DNA from: JBNRMR01 sp050942895
Lineage (GTDB): Bacteria; Bacillota; Clostridia; Christensenellales; UBA1750
DNA: 64,000 nucleotides
Direction of reading: 5' to 3'
Assembly: GCA_050942895.1 (NCBI GenBank)
Contig: JBMNOE010000004.1
Location: 62,001 to 126,000, forward strand
Shown here: positions 23,945-33,065 of the stretch, piece by piece
How positions within the stretch are numbered: position 1 is the first letter of the stretch
Layout: the number at the start of each line of letters is the position of its first letter
Notes under the pieces: generated by a model
Database searches by the model: none
Told to the model about the DNA's origin: nothing
The model's input: the letters and a program-made list of their open reading frames with translations, nothing else
Position numbers and translations under genes: made by a program

Positions 23945-25741
23945 CTATTTGGCTAAGTAGTCATCCAGAGTTGCCTGAATGTCATCGATCACAGTCTGGA
24001 TATCCATGCCCTTGACTGCCTCGACGTAAGCATCGAACTCATCAAGCGAGCGCTGGCCGAGGATAAATGCGGTTGCCTGCTCCAGAACGTATGTCTCGAT
24101 GGGGGTGTACAGTTCTGCTCGGCGGGCCGCCACTTCTGTGGAGAAGGTCAGCTCGGGCAGGTTGTTCACGAAGTCGCCATTCATCCAGTTGACTATCCAG
24201 GTTGCGCGGCGGGTCGCACTGTAGATGTTCTTCTTTGTTGCCAAAGAGTCATCGTTGGGGTTGAACCAGCGGGGCACAAACACGGATGCATCTTCCTGGT
24301 GAACGAAGGTGCCCTTGTCATAGTCGAGGATGCCGGAAATATAGGGGCCGGAGGTGCCTGTCCACTTGGGATCAAACTTGACGCCGCCGTCATACTCCCA
24401 TTTTTCCACTGCGCCGCCATCAACGTCGACGTAGGTATTCACTCTGCCGTCCGCATCGATGACATAGTCAACATCTTCGATGCCGTACATCATTGTGCGG
24501 ATGCCTTCGGGGCTGTAGCCCATGAAGTCCATGACCAGCAGAACTTCTTCGATGTTCTCGCACTGGGTGCTTATAATGGCCGCCTGGTTGGGCTGATAGT
24601 TCGCATCGGAACGGTCAACCGTCTTGGGGCCCTGGCCCTTCTGGCCGGAGAGACCGCGGATGCCGAGAACGTACATTTCGGTGTCGGGCTCATTGTCCAT
24701 GGCTGCATGCCAGGGGGTGACGCCGCCGCCGCCGCCGGCTCCATACCAGGAACCAACCATGCCCTGGGAGATCTTGCCGTTAAGAGTAGCAGTGTCATTG
24801 GTGAGGAAGTCGACGTCCAGAAGGCCGTCAGCATACCATTTGTTCAGCATGGTGAGAACTTCCTTGAACTCGGGCTCGATTATACCGAACTTAACGGTGT
24901 TGGTGGCGCTGTCCTGATATTCCTTGCCCTTCATATCCCAGGCGGACCATATGGCGGTGCCGTCCCAGATGAGGGGCTTCATTCCTCCGGTGCCGCCGGC
25001 GATGGAGAAGGGAATCTGCATGCCGTCTTCCTTGAGGGCATAAAGGGCAGCTTCAAACTCTTCCATTGTTTCCGGAACAGCGATGTTCAGCTTTTCGAAC
25101 ACATCCTGACGGATCATGATTCCGTTGTTATAAAGGTTGGCGTCGTTACGGAAGTAGGGCAGGGTCAGATGCGTTCCGCCTTCGTAGACAGCCTGCGTCT
25201 CATAATGAGGGAATGCCTCGTAGAACCGGCTGAGGTTGGGCATGTAGTCTGCAAGGTAGGGGTCCAAGTTGGTGACTATGCCATCGTCATAGCCGGCAGG
25301 AACGCCGCCTGAATAGTACTGATTGAAGTGCTGGATGACATCCGGCCAATTGTTGGACGCGATCATCAAGCCAAACTGCTCTTTCTCAGAACCTTCGGAG
25401 GGCTCGTTCCACTCGAACTTCACATTGGTCTGCTCCTCAATCCACTTAAAATAGGGGAAATCGTTATAGGAGCTGATCAAGTTGGAGTACTTGGAGCTGA
25501 AGACCTGGAAATAGCTGATTGTCAGAGTCTCTTCCAGGGGAAGCGTAAGCTTATCCGCAGTGGGCTCTGAGGGAGCTGCCGTTTGCGTGCTTCCGCCGCT
25601 GGCGGGTGTTGATGCAGGCGCCGTTGTGGCCGAGCCTCCCGCCGCTGGGGTGGTGGTTGTGCCGCCGCTCTGACATGCGCCAAGGGCCGCACCGACAAGC
25701 ACTATGCACAGAATTAGTGCCATTATACGGACTTTGTTCAT
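23945..25741 (-). CDS. extracellular solute-binding lipoprotein (LplA/YtcQ-like), system 1
   Basis: 598 residues from ATG 25741 (GGAGG seven bases upstream). The signal peptide ends in lipobox L-G-A-C with Cys23. A linker rich in Gly, Thr, Pro and Ala (to about residue 65) then tethers the binding domain to the membrane. The body is a large family 1 solute-binding fold (DKLTLPLEETLTISYFQVFS, KFEWNEPSEGSEKEQFGLMIASNNWPDV), typical of LplA/YtcQ proteins for oligosaccharides or uronates. First gene of the operon followed by two permeases. It is similar in build to the system 2 protein but longer. Regulation may involve the palindrome at 25869-25888. Confidence 0.9.
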   Translation of the reverse strand: MNKVRIMALILCIVLVGAALGACQSGGTTTTPAAGGSATTAPASTPASGGSTQTAAPSEPTADKLTLPLEETLTISYFQVFSSKYSNLISSYNDFPYFKWIEEQTNVKFEWNEPSEGSEKEQFGLMIASNNWPDVIQHFNQYYSGGVPAGYDDGIVTNLDPYLADYMPNLSRFYEAFPHYETQAVYEGGTHLTLPYFRNDANLYNNGIMIRQDVFEKLNIAVPETMEEFEAALYALKEDGMQIPFSIAGGTGGMKPLIWDGTAIWSAWDMKGKEYQDSATNTVKFGIIEPEFKEVLTMLNKWYADGLLDVDFLTNDTATLNGKISQGMVGSWYGAGGGGGVTPWHAAMDNEPDTEMYVLGIRGLSGQKGQGPKTVDRSDANYQPNQAAIISTQCENIEEVLLVMDFMGYSPEGIRTMMYGIEDVDYVIDADGRVNTYVDVDGGAVEKWEYDGGVKFDPKWTGTSGPYISGILDYDKGTFVHQEDASVFVPRWFNPNDDSLATKKNIYSATRRATWIVNWMNGDFVNNLPELTFSTEVAARRAELYTPIETYVLEQATAFILGQRSLDEFDAYVEAVKGMDIQTVIDDIQATLDDYLAK

Positions 25742-25868
25742 GATGTGCCTCCTTAAAAAGTTTAAATAATCGTGCCTTTCATTTTTCGATAAGGCAGTCC
25801 AAAGCAAAGTGATACCATAGGTATTCGTTCAATTTGATTACTTATATGAACTTATCCATAAAAAAACT

Positions 25869-25888
25869 ATTGCGAAAAGTTTCGCAAT
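25869..25888. promoter_or_regulatory. candidate operator palindrome upstream of ABC system 1
   Basis: A 9-bp perfect inverted repeat ATTGCGAAA-AG-TTTCGCAAT, with a further TGCGAAA half-site at 25894-25900. It lies about 130 bases upstream of the lipoprotein gene and could be a repressor or activator site. The rest of the 436-base divergent region to the his promoter is AT-rich with no gene. Confidence 0.4.
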
Positions 25889-26111
25889 CACACTGCGAAA
25901 TATCCGCCGGACAAATCCATAACAAACGAACAGGACTTCAAAAAAATATCTAACATTGCTTCGTTGACAACGTCATTATACATATCGAAAATTGACATGT
26001 CAAGCACTAAAAGCGTAATATATATATTTCTTACACAAATATAATGATTGATTTTTATATAACTTTGATATTTATGCTGTTCTCAAGCAACTTATTAGAG
26101 CAATGATTTAC

Positions 26112-26140
26112 TTGACTAAAGCGATGAAGCGGTGTATAAT
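26112..26140 (+). promoter_or_regulatory. sigma-A promoter of the his operon
   Basis: TTGACT (26112-26117), 17-base spacer, TATAAT (26135-26140). The start would be near 26147, giving a leader of about 30 bases before hisZ. That is too short for a T-box or a leader-peptide attenuator, so control is probably at initiation. Confidence 0.75.
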
Positions 26141-26177
26141 TTATTCAATAGATCACTCTGAAAGTGAAGGTTTGATT

Positions 26178-27314
26178 ATGGATAAGCAGATTGAAAAGCT
26201 AAACATACTTAAAGAAGGCGAGCTTAAAGTTCTGGAGCTTCGCGCCCTTTATGAGCTGTATGGCTATAAGAAATTTACTATGGTCAAGTTTGAGGAGTAT
26301 GATTTTTACGCCCAGAACATGGACTTTTTGCAGAATAACCGGGTGCTGACATTTACCGGCGGCAAGGGAAAGCTGATGGCGCTGCGGCCGGATGTGACTA
26401 TGAGCATCGTGAAGAAAACGAAAGCCAGCGCAAGAAACTGTGAAAAGCTTTACTACACAGAAAATGTATATAGAATGGATGAAAATACCTCAGAGCCAAA
26501 GGAGCTTTCGCAGATCGGCATAGAGCATATCGGCCAGGTGGATGCTTTCACCATTAACGAGCTTCTGCTGCTGGCCTCAAAGAGCCTTGATATAATAGAT
26601 GAAGAAAATATTCTGGACATCTCTCACATGGGCTTTTTAAATGGCGCATTGAATGAAAGCGGCGCAGGAGTCGATCTTAAGAAAAAGCTTCGCAAATGCG
26701 TGGAGGCGAAAAACCCCCACGAGCTAAGAGCTGTGGCGGCCGGGAAAATCGGAGAAAAAAGCGCGGAGCTTTTGATATCGCTGATGAACATGCCGGAAGA
26801 TTTCGGTGCTGCAATGGAGTTGGCCGGGCGGTTGGCGGTAAACGAGAGCATGACAGCGGCTGTTGAAGAGCTGGAAGAATTGCACGGTGCGCTAAAGCTT
26901 TGCGGCGCTTGCAGCAAGTTCCGGCTGGATTTTTCAATCGACAGCGATGAGGAATATTACAACGGAATTATGTTTCGAGGCTATGTGAAGGATGTGCCAA
27001 AGCCCGTGCTTCGAGGCGGGCGCTATGATCTTTTGTTAAGCAAAATGGGCAAGCCGGGACTGCAGGCTGTGGGTTTTGCCATTTTCTTTGACGAACTGGA
27101 GAGATACCTTGACCCCGATGTGGACAATGACGTCGACGTGGTGATATTATATGATAATAAAAGTGATATGCCCGCGATGATGAGCCATATAAACGGCCTT
27201 GTGGCCGACGGAATAAGGGTTTGGACGGGGACGGAGCCGCCGGAGGGCATGGTTTGGGAAAAGCTTTACCGGGTTGAAGGAAAGCAGATGAAGGAGGTGG
27301 CAAATGGTGATTAA
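26178..27314 (+). CDS. hisZ: ATP phosphoribosyltransferase regulatory subunit HisZ
   Basis: 378 residues from ATG 26178 (GAAGG upstream; an in-frame ATG at 26103 lies before the promoter). It has the class II aminoacyl-tRNA synthetase-like core of HisZ: ELRALYELYGYKKFTMVKFEEYD, MALRPDVTMSIVKK, YYTENVYRMDE, KELSQIGIEHIG and the late LRGGRYDLLLSKMG. It lacks the anticodon-binding domain and does not charge tRNA. HisZ pairs with short-form HisG to form the feedback-regulated first enzyme of histidine synthesis. It heads the operon and overlaps hisG by 11 bases. Confidence 0.93.
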   Translation: MDKQIEKLNILKEGELKVLELRALYELYGYKKFTMVKFEEYDFYAQNMDFLQNNRVLTFTGGKGKLMALRPDVTMSIVKKTKASARNCEKLYYTENVYRMDENTSEPKELSQIGIEHIGQVDAFTINELLLLASKSLDIIDEENILDISHMGFLNGALNESGAGVDLKKKLRKCVEAKNPHELRAVAAGKIGEKSAELLISLMNMPEDFGAAMELAGRLAVNESMTAAVEELEELHGALKLCGACSKFRLDFSIDSDEEYYNGIMFRGYVKDVPKPVLRGGRYDLLLSKMGKPGLQAVGFAIFFDELERYLDPDVDNDVDVVILYDNKSDMPAMMSHINGLVADGIRVWTGTEPPEGMVWEKLYRVEGKQMKEVANGD

Positions 27315-27942
27315 CATAGCATTGCCGACGGGCCGCATGGGCGATAAGATATATAAAATGTTTGATAAGATGAGCTATGGCTGTGAGGATTTTTACGCCG
27401 ACGACAGAAAGCTGGTGAAGGAAAGCACGAAGAACGCAGTGAGATATCTGCTGGTGAAGCCCTCCGATGTGGGGATTTATGTGGAGCGTGGTGCGGCGGA
27501 TATCGGCGTGGTGGGCAAAGACGTTATTCTGGAGACTTCGCCGGACATATACGAGCTGCTGGACCTGGGAATTGGCAAGTGCAGCCTTGCTGTCGCCGGC
27601 AAGAACGGATATGTTGAAAACACCAATTCGGTTTTGAGGGTTGCAACAAAATATGCAAATGTGACAAGGGACTACTATCAAAGCATAAACCGCGAGATTG
27701 AAATCATCAGGCTGAACGGCTCGATTGAGCTGGCGCCTCTTTTGGGGATATCGGATGTGATAGTGGATATAGTGGAGACGGGCAGCACCTTGAGGGAAAA
27801 TGATATGAGCGTTTTCACATATATACACTCAAGCAGCGCCAGGCTGGTGGCCAACAAGAGCAGCTATAAGTTTAAAGGCGCCCGCATAGAGGAAATTGTC
27901 GGACGTATGGGCGATATTATCGCGAAGGAAAATGGAAGATGA
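27304..27942 (+). CDS. hisG: ATP phosphoribosyltransferase, short form
   Basis: 212 residues, lacking the C-terminal ACT-like regulatory domain of the long form, which agrees with the presence of hisZ. Visible blocks are INIALPTGRMGDKIYKMF, YLLVKPSDVGIYVERGAADIGVVGKD and the PRPP-binding region around IVDIVETGSTLRENDM. It condenses ATP with PRPP to phosphoribosyl-ATP, the committed step. Ribosome binding site AAGGAGG lies in the end of hisZ. Its TGA overlaps the hisD ATG (ATGA). Confidence 0.95.
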   Translation: MVINIALPTGRMGDKIYKMFDKMSYGCEDFYADDRKLVKESTKNAVRYLLVKPSDVGIYVERGAADIGVVGKDVILETSPDIYELLDLGIGKCSLAVAGKNGYVENTNSVLRVATKYANVTRDYYQSINREIEIIRLNGSIELAPLLGISDVIVDIVETGSTLRENDMSVFTYIHSSSARLVANKSSYKFKGARIEEIVGRMGDIIAKENGR

Positions 27943-29240
27943 TAAAGATAATTTCAGCGAATGACTTAGGGGAAAGAGAACTTGAAAAAATCCTCGGGAG
28001 AAGCGGGGATGATGGCGGCGTAGAGCAGGCCGCCCGCAGCATCGTGGATGATGTGCGGCAAAACGGCGATGCGGCCTTGGTCAAATACACGAAAAAATTT
28101 GATTGGCCCGATATCGCCGGCGCGGAAAGCCTGAGGGTTTCCGGGGAGGAAATCGACGAAGGGGCGGCAGGCTGCACGAAGGAATACATGGATATGCTTT
28201 CAAGGGCGGCGGAAAACATCCGCGCGTTTCATGAAAAACAGTTGCGCAGCGGCTTTATGATAGCCGAAAAGCCGGGGGTGGTTCTTGGTCAGAGAATAAC
28301 GCCCCTGGACAGCGCAGGGCTGTATGTTCCGGGGGGAACGGCAAGCTATCCCAGCACGGTGCTGATGGACGCAATCCCTGCGAAGATCGCCGGGGTTGAG
28401 CGGGTGGTTCTGGCGACGCCTCCGGGAGGGGACGGAAAAATCCCCGCGCAGGTGCTGGCTGCGGCGAAGATCGCAGGGGTGACGCAGATATATAAGATGG
28501 GCGGCGCTCAGGCGATAGCGGCTTTGGCATATGGCACCCGGACGGTGAAGGCCGTGGATAAGATCGTCGGGCCGGGCAACGCATATGTGGCGGCGGCAAA
28601 AAGGCTGGTGTTCGGCAGGGTGGGCATAGACATGATCGCCGGGCCAAGTGAGATTCTGATAATCGCTGACGCTGAAAGCAGCGGGGAAAATGTCGCTGCG
28701 GACATGCTTTCCCAGGCGGAGCACGATGCCATGGCCAGCGCAATCCTCGTCACTGATTGCTCAGACCTTGCGCAAAAGGTCGCAAAGGAGCTGGAGCGCC
28801 AGATGGCGGAGCTTCCAAGGAGTGAAATCTGCAGGGCGTCCATAGAAAATCATGGCCTTATAATCATTGCGGAAAGTCTTGAGCAGGCGGCTGAAATCAG
28901 CAACCGCATCGCGCCGGAGCATCTGGAGCTGTTCATGGACGATCCCTTTGCATTCCTTCCCCTTATAAAGCACGCGGGCAGCATTTTCATGGGGCGCCAC
29001 ACCCCTGAAGCCCTGGGCGATTATTTCGCCGGGCCAAACCACACCTTGCCAACCAGCGGCACGGCGCGCTTTTCATCACCCCTTTCGGTGGACGATTTCA
29101 TAAAAAAGTCATCTTATATATATTATGACAAAAAGGCTTTGGAGAATGTGGGCGGCGATGTGGCGGCCTTTGCCGAGAGCGAGGGCTTGAAGGCCCATGG
29201 CAGAAGCGTCGAAATACGCCTTGAAAGGAACAGAACATGA
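27939..29240 (+). CDS. hisD: histidinol dehydrogenase
   Basis: 433 residues, full length. Family blocks include QRITPLDSAGLYVPGGTASYPSTVLMDAIPAKIAGV, MGGAQAIAALAYGT, KIVGPGNAYVAAAKRLVFG, GIDMIAGPSEILIIAD, DMLSQAEHDAMASA (zinc and substrate ligands) and the C-terminal GPNHTLPTSGTARFSSPLSVDDF. It oxidises histidinol to histidine in two NAD-dependent steps, the last step of the pathway. Start and stop overlap neighbours by four bases on both sides, so translation is tightly coupled. Confidence 0.96.
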   Translation: MIKIISANDLGERELEKILGRSGDDGGVEQAARSIVDDVRQNGDAALVKYTKKFDWPDIAGAESLRVSGEEIDEGAAGCTKEYMDMLSRAAENIRAFHEKQLRSGFMIAEKPGVVLGQRITPLDSAGLYVPGGTASYPSTVLMDAIPAKIAGVERVVLATPPGGDGKIPAQVLAAAKIAGVTQIYKMGGAQAIAALAYGTRTVKAVDKIVGPGNAYVAAAKRLVFGRVGIDMIAGPSEILIIADAESSGENVAADMLSQAEHDAMASAILVTDCSDLAQKVAKELERQMAELPRSEICRASIENHGLIIIAESLEQAAEISNRIAPEHLELFMDDPFAFLPLIKHAGSIFMGRHTPEALGDYFAGPNHTLPTSGTARFSSPLSVDDFIKKSSYIYYDKKALENVGGDVAAFAESEGLKAHGRSVEIRLERNRT

Positions 29241-30307
29241 GTCGGTTTTTGTCGCGGGAACATGAAAACATGGCTCCCTATGTACCGGGGGAGCAGCCCG
29301 GCTTTGGCGAATTTATAAAGCTCAATACAAACGAAAGCCCTTTTCCCCCTGCGCCCGGTGTGAGGGAAGCGTTGCTTAGCGATGAGGCTTCGCGTCTTAA
29401 TCTCTACAATGACATGGAAGCGGGCAAGCTGGTGGCGGTGATAGCTGATTTTTACGGCATTTCTCAAGAGCGGATAATTGCCGGAAATGGTTCGGACGAA
29501 ATATTGGCGTTTTGCTTCATGGCATTTTGCGGCCGGGAAACAGGCGCCTGCTATCCCGATATCAGCTACGGATTTTACAGGGTATATGCGCAGCTTTTCG
29601 GGCTTGATGCAAAGATCGTTCCCCTTAAAGAAAATTTTGAGATCGACCCGCAGGGCTATTTTTCTGCCGGAAAGACCATCTTTATAGCCAATCCCAATGC
29701 GCCCACAGGAATATTTTTGGAGCTTTCGAGGATTGAAGAAATTCTCAGGGCAAACCGGGAGAATGTTGTGGTAATCGATGAGGCATATGTGGATTTCGGC
29801 GGAGAAAGCGCTGTCAAGCTGATCGACAGCTATGAAAATCTCCTGGTGGTGCAGACTTTCTCGAAGGCCAGGAACATGGCCGGCGCAAGAATCGGCTTTG
29901 CGATGGCGCAAAAGCATCTAATTGACGATCTTAAGCTTATAAAGTATTCGTTTCATCCCTATAATGTGAACACACTCTCGCATTTGGCGGGGGCCGCTGC
30001 CATGGCTGACAGGGACTATTTTAACCGGTGCATAGGTGAAATCATTGCAAACCGGCAGTGGACAAAAGAGCAGCTTGAAAGAAGGGGCTTTGAATGCACA
30101 GACTCAAAGGCGAACTTTATCTTTGCAAAAAGCGATAGAACTTCCGGCAAGGAGCTGTATGCACGGCTCAAGGAGAAAAAGGTGCTGATAAGGCACTTTG
30201 GCGCGGCGAGGATAGACAGTCATGTGCGCATCAGCATAGGCACGAAGGAACAGATGGAGTTTTTGGTGGAAAAGATAGATGAAATATTTTTTGAAGGCGG
30301 TGTTTAA
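29237..30307 (+). CDS. hisC: histidinol-phosphate aminotransferase
   Basis: 356 residues. The start FIKLNTNESPFPPAPGV, the NGSDEILAFCFMAFC block, NPNAPTGIFL, VVIDEAYVDFGG and the Schiff-base lysine in VQTFSKARNMAGARIGFA identify HisC. It transfers the amino group of glutamate to imidazole-acetol phosphate using PLP. The ATG overlaps the TGA of hisD. The spacing to hisB is a few bases. Confidence 0.94.
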   Translation: MSRFLSREHENMAPYVPGEQPGFGEFIKLNTNESPFPPAPGVREALLSDEASRLNLYNDMEAGKLVAVIADFYGISQERIIAGNGSDEILAFCFMAFCGRETGACYPDISYGFYRVYAQLFGLDAKIVPLKENFEIDPQGYFSAGKTIFIANPNAPTGIFLELSRIEEILRANRENVVVIDEAYVDFGGESAVKLIDSYENLLVVQTFSKARNMAGARIGFAMAQKHLIDDLKLIKYSFHPYNVNTLSHLAGAAAMADRDYFNRCIGEIIANRQWTKEQLERRGFECTDSKANFIFAKSDRTSGKELYARLKEKKVLIRHFGAARIDSHVRISIGTKEQMEFLVEKIDEIFFEGGV

Positions 30308-30331
30308 TCAATGAAGGAAGCGGGCGAAAAA

Positions 30332-30919
30332 ATGGGTAGAGTCGCGGAAATTTCTCGAAGTACGGGGGAGACGGAAATCGGGCTGAGCCTCTGCCTTGAC
30401 GGCGGCGAGATCGAGATCAGGACTGGAGTCGGTTTTTTTGATCATATGCTAAACTTGTTTGCTGCCCATGGGCGCTTTGGCTTAAAGTTGAACTGCGATG
30501 GCGATATCGATGTCGATTTTCATCACACAGTTGAGGATGTGGGCATTGCTCTGGGTGCAGCCTTTTCAAAAGCCCTGGGCGAAAAGAGGGGCATAGTCAG
30601 ATATGGCAGCTTTCTTCTTCCCATGGATGAAGCCTTGGTGATGGTGGCCCTGGATATCAGCGGCCGGGCTGGGCTTTATTATGATGCGCAGCTTCCATCC
30701 GACAAGGTGGGTGACTTTGATACGGAGCTTGTGGAGGAGTTCTTCAATTCTGTTTGCAGAAACATGGGATTGACGCTGCATATAAGACAGATATCAGGAA
30801 GAAACACCCACCATATTATAGAAGCTATGTTCAAAGGCTTTGGCAGAGCCCTAAAAGATGCCGTAAAGCTGGACGAAAGCCTTAAGGGCGCAATCCCTTC
30901 CACAAAGGGAGTCTTATAA
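30332..30919 (+). CDS. hisB: imidazoleglycerol-phosphate dehydratase
   Basis: 195 residues from ATG 30332, preferred because the family begins near (M)xRVAEIxR and AAGGAAGCGGG (30314-30323) lies eight bases upstream. ATG 30311 is an alternative adding seven residues. Manganese-binding motifs are GFFDHMLNLFAAHG, DVDFHHTVEDVGIALG and, in the C-terminal half, NTHHIIEAMFKGFGRAL. It dehydrates imidazole glycerol phosphate. Only the dehydratase domain is present; the histidinol-phosphatase domain fused in E. coli HisB is absent. Confidence 0.94.
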   Translation: MGRVAEISRSTGETEIGLSLCLDGGEIEIRTGVGFFDHMLNLFAAHGRFGLKLNCDGDIDVDFHHTVEDVGIALGAAFSKALGEKRGIVRYGSFLLPMDEALVMVALDISGRAGLYYDAQLPSDKVGDFDTELVEEFFNSVCRNMGLTLHIRQISGRNTHHIIEAMFKGFGRALKDAVKLDESLKGAIPSTKGVL

Positions 30920-30920
30920 A

Positions 30921-31532
30921 ATGATAACAGTGGTGGACTACGGCGTTGGGAATTTGTTCTCGCTCACAGCATCATTAGACTATTTGGGCCAGAAATCCAC
31001 CATAACCGGCGATGGGTCGGTTATCGGGATGGCGGACAAACTGATTTTACCTGGCGTTGGGGCATTTTCGGATGCGATGAAAAGCTTAACAGACCATGGG
31101 TTGGTTTGCGTTCTGGAGGAAGCCGTCAAAAAAGGAACGCCGCTTTTGGGCATTTGCTTGGGCATGCAGCTTTTGTTCGAGGAAAGCTGGGAATTCGGCT
31201 TCCACAAGGGCCTGGGGTTTTTGCCGGGGAAGGTCTGCCCCTTGAGAGATGATGTTTCAGATGGGCTGAAGATACCTCACATCGGCTGGAATTCGCTGAA
31301 AATATACGACGAAAACGAACCGATGCTGAAATACACGAGGGACGGCGAACATGTTTACTATGTCCATTCATTTTATGCGAAGGGCTGTGGCGGCTGCGTT
31401 AAGGCGGCCTCTGAGTACGGCGTGATGGTGCCGGGTTTGGTGCGCAGGGGAAATGTCTGGGGGGCGCAGTTTCACCCGGAAAAGAGCGGCGAGGTAGGGC
31501 TTAAAATGCTGAAAGCCTTCTGCGAGATATAA
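30921..31532 (+). CDS. hisH: imidazole glycerol phosphate synthase, glutaminase subunit
   Basis: 203 residues. A class I amidotransferase with an intact catalytic triad: Cys79 in LLGICLGMQLLFEES, and His-x-Glu in AQFHPEKSGEVG. The oxyanion region is LPGVGAFSDAM. It releases ammonia from glutamine and passes it through HisF. The intact Cys and His here contrast with the lost ones in the GuaA-like protein of this window. It lies two bases after hisB. Confidence 0.95.
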   Translation: MITVVDYGVGNLFSLTASLDYLGQKSTITGDGSVIGMADKLILPGVGAFSDAMKSLTDHGLVCVLEEAVKKGTPLLGICLGMQLLFEESWEFGFHKGLGFLPGKVCPLRDDVSDGLKIPHIGWNSLKIYDENEPMLKYTRDGEHVYYVHSFYAKGCGGCVKAASEYGVMVPGLVRRGNVWGAQFHPEKSGEVGLKMLKAFCEI

Positions 31533-31566
31533 ACGGCATATAAACGTGGAATATAAGGAGTTTTCA

Positions 31567-32289
31567 ATGAAGATTTTTCCTGCTATTGATCTGCGAAGCA
31601 GTAAAGTCGTCCGGTTGACGAAGGGCGACTATGAAAAGATGGATGTATATTCAAGCGACCCGAAGTCGGTTGCGGCGAGCTTTGAAAAAAAAGGCGCGAG
31701 CTATCTGCATGTGGTTGATCTGGACGGAGCCAGGGACGGCGCTTTTGCGAACCTTGAAGCGGTGAAGTCAATCTGCGAGGTGAAGGATCTTTTTGTGCAG
31801 TGCGGCGGCGGCGTGCGGGATGAGAATAGAATAATAGAACTGCTTGAAGTGGGGGTAAGCAGGGCTATTCTTGGCACTGTTGCCGTTAGGAACTATGCGT
31901 TCGCGAAGGAGATGGCGCGTAAATATGGCGATAAGATCGCCGTGGGTGTGGACGCCATCGACGGGCGGGTTGCCGTTGCGGGCTGGCTTGAAACCACGCA
32001 GGTTGATTCAATGGAGTTTTGCGAAAGGCTGCGTGACGACGGAGTGAAGACCGTGATTTACACCGACATTTCCCGCGACGGCATGATGCAGGGGACGAAC
32101 CTTAGGGCCTACGAGCGCCTTTGCGGGCTGAAGGGACTGGATGTGGTGGCCTCGGGCGGCATCACTTATATTGAAGAAATCAAAAAACTAAGCGAGATGG
32201 GCATATACGGCGCTATCCTCGGGAAAGCGCTGTACGAAGGGCTTTTGAATCTGGAAGAAGCGTTGACCGCTGCGGAGGATAAGAAATGA
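31567..32289 (+). CDS. hisA: ProFAR isomerase HisA
   Basis: 240 residues from ATG 31567 (AAGGAG at 31555-31560; an in-frame ATG at 31546 is before it). A TIM barrel beginning MKIFPAIDLRSSKVVRLTKGD, with the N-terminal catalytic Asp in PAIDLR and a second in IYTDISRDGMMQG. The phosphate loops are QCGGGVRDENRI and ASGGITYIEEI. It isomerises the aminoaldose ProFAR to the aminoketose. Its stop overlaps the hisF start (ATGA). Confidence 0.94.
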   Translation: MKIFPAIDLRSSKVVRLTKGDYEKMDVYSSDPKSVAASFEKKGASYLHVVDLDGARDGAFANLEAVKSICEVKDLFVQCGGGVRDENRIIELLEVGVSRAILGTVAVRNYAFAKEMARKYGDKIAVGVDAIDGRVAVAGWLETTQVDSMEFCERLRDDGVKTVIYTDISRDGMMQGTNLRAYERLCGLKGLDVVASGGITYIEEIKKLSEMGIYGAILGKALYEGLLNLEEALTAAEDKK

Positions 32290-33044
32290 TAACGAAAAGA
32301 ATTATTCCATGCCTTGACGTCAGGAACGGCAGAGTGGTGAAGGGCACAAAGTTCGAGGATATCCGCGATGTGAACGACCCTGTCGCCATGGCGAAGATGT
32401 ACAATGCCAGCGGCGCCGACGAGCTGGTCTTTTATGACATCACCGCCAGCTTTGAGGGCAGGGCTATATTCACGGATGTTTTGGCGGCCGTTGCGAAGGA
32501 GGTCTTTATACCTTTGACGGTGGGAGGCAGCATCAACGCCCTTGAGGACTTTGACAGGGTGCTTAAATGTGGCGCGGACAAGGTGAGCGTCAACTCCGGC
32601 GCTATACGAAGCCCCGGGCTGATAGGCGAGGCGGCTGAAAAATATGGCAGTCAGTGCGTTGTGCTTTCGATGGACATAAAGCGGGTGAACGGCCAGTTCA
32701 GGCTTTTTGCAAAGGGCGGGCGCGAGGATACGGGTATCGACGCGATAAAATGGGCGAAGGAAGGCCAGGAGCGGGGCGCGGGTGAGTTGGTGGTCAACAG
32801 CATTGACACCGACGGCGTCAAAGACGGTTTCGACATCGAAATGCTGGCAGCCGTCTGCGATGCGGTTTCGCTTCCGGTTATCGCCAGCGGCGGCGCGGGC
32901 AGCATGGAGCATTTTAAGGACTTGTTCAAGGCGCTGCCGAAGGTGGACGCGGGCCTTGCTGCGTCGGTTTTCCACTTTGGGCAGATAGACATAAGGGAGC
33001 TGAAAAGCTATCTTAAAAGCGAGGGCATTGGGGTGCGCATATAA
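32286..33044 (+). CDS. hisF: imidazole glycerol phosphate synthase, cyclase subunit
   Basis: 252 residues. A TIM barrel starting KRIIPCLDVRNGRVVKGTKFE with the catalytic Asp in CLDV, the second Asp in VVNSIDTDGVKDGFD, and the phosphate loops VGGSINALED and ASGGAGSMEHF. It joins HisH-derived ammonia to PRFAR, giving imidazole glycerol phosphate and AICAR, which feeds back into purine synthesis. Paralogous to hisA, which precedes it. Confidence 0.95.
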   Translation: MITKRIIPCLDVRNGRVVKGTKFEDIRDVNDPVAMAKMYNASGADELVFYDITASFEGRAIFTDVLAAVAKEVFIPLTVGGSINALEDFDRVLKCGADKVSVNSGAIRSPGLIGEAAEKYGSQCVVLSMDIKRVNGQFRLFAKGGREDTGIDAIKWAKEGQERGAGELVVNSIDTDGVKDGFDIEMLAAVCDAVSLPVIASGGAGSMEHFKDLFKALPKVDAGLAASVFHFGQIDIRELKSYLKSEGIGVRI

Positions 33045-33065
33045 ACGGAAACGGGAGAGAGAAAA

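Noticed and set aside
24299..25312. 337-codon open frame on the plus strand
   Set aside because: Antisense to the ABC system 1 lipoprotein gene. No ribosome binding site and no recognisable motif; a result of the GC-rich codon use of the real gene.
26141..26177. T-box or His-leader attenuator before hisZ
   Set aside because: The distance from the predicted start to hisZ is only about 30 bases and holds no His codon run or hairpin.
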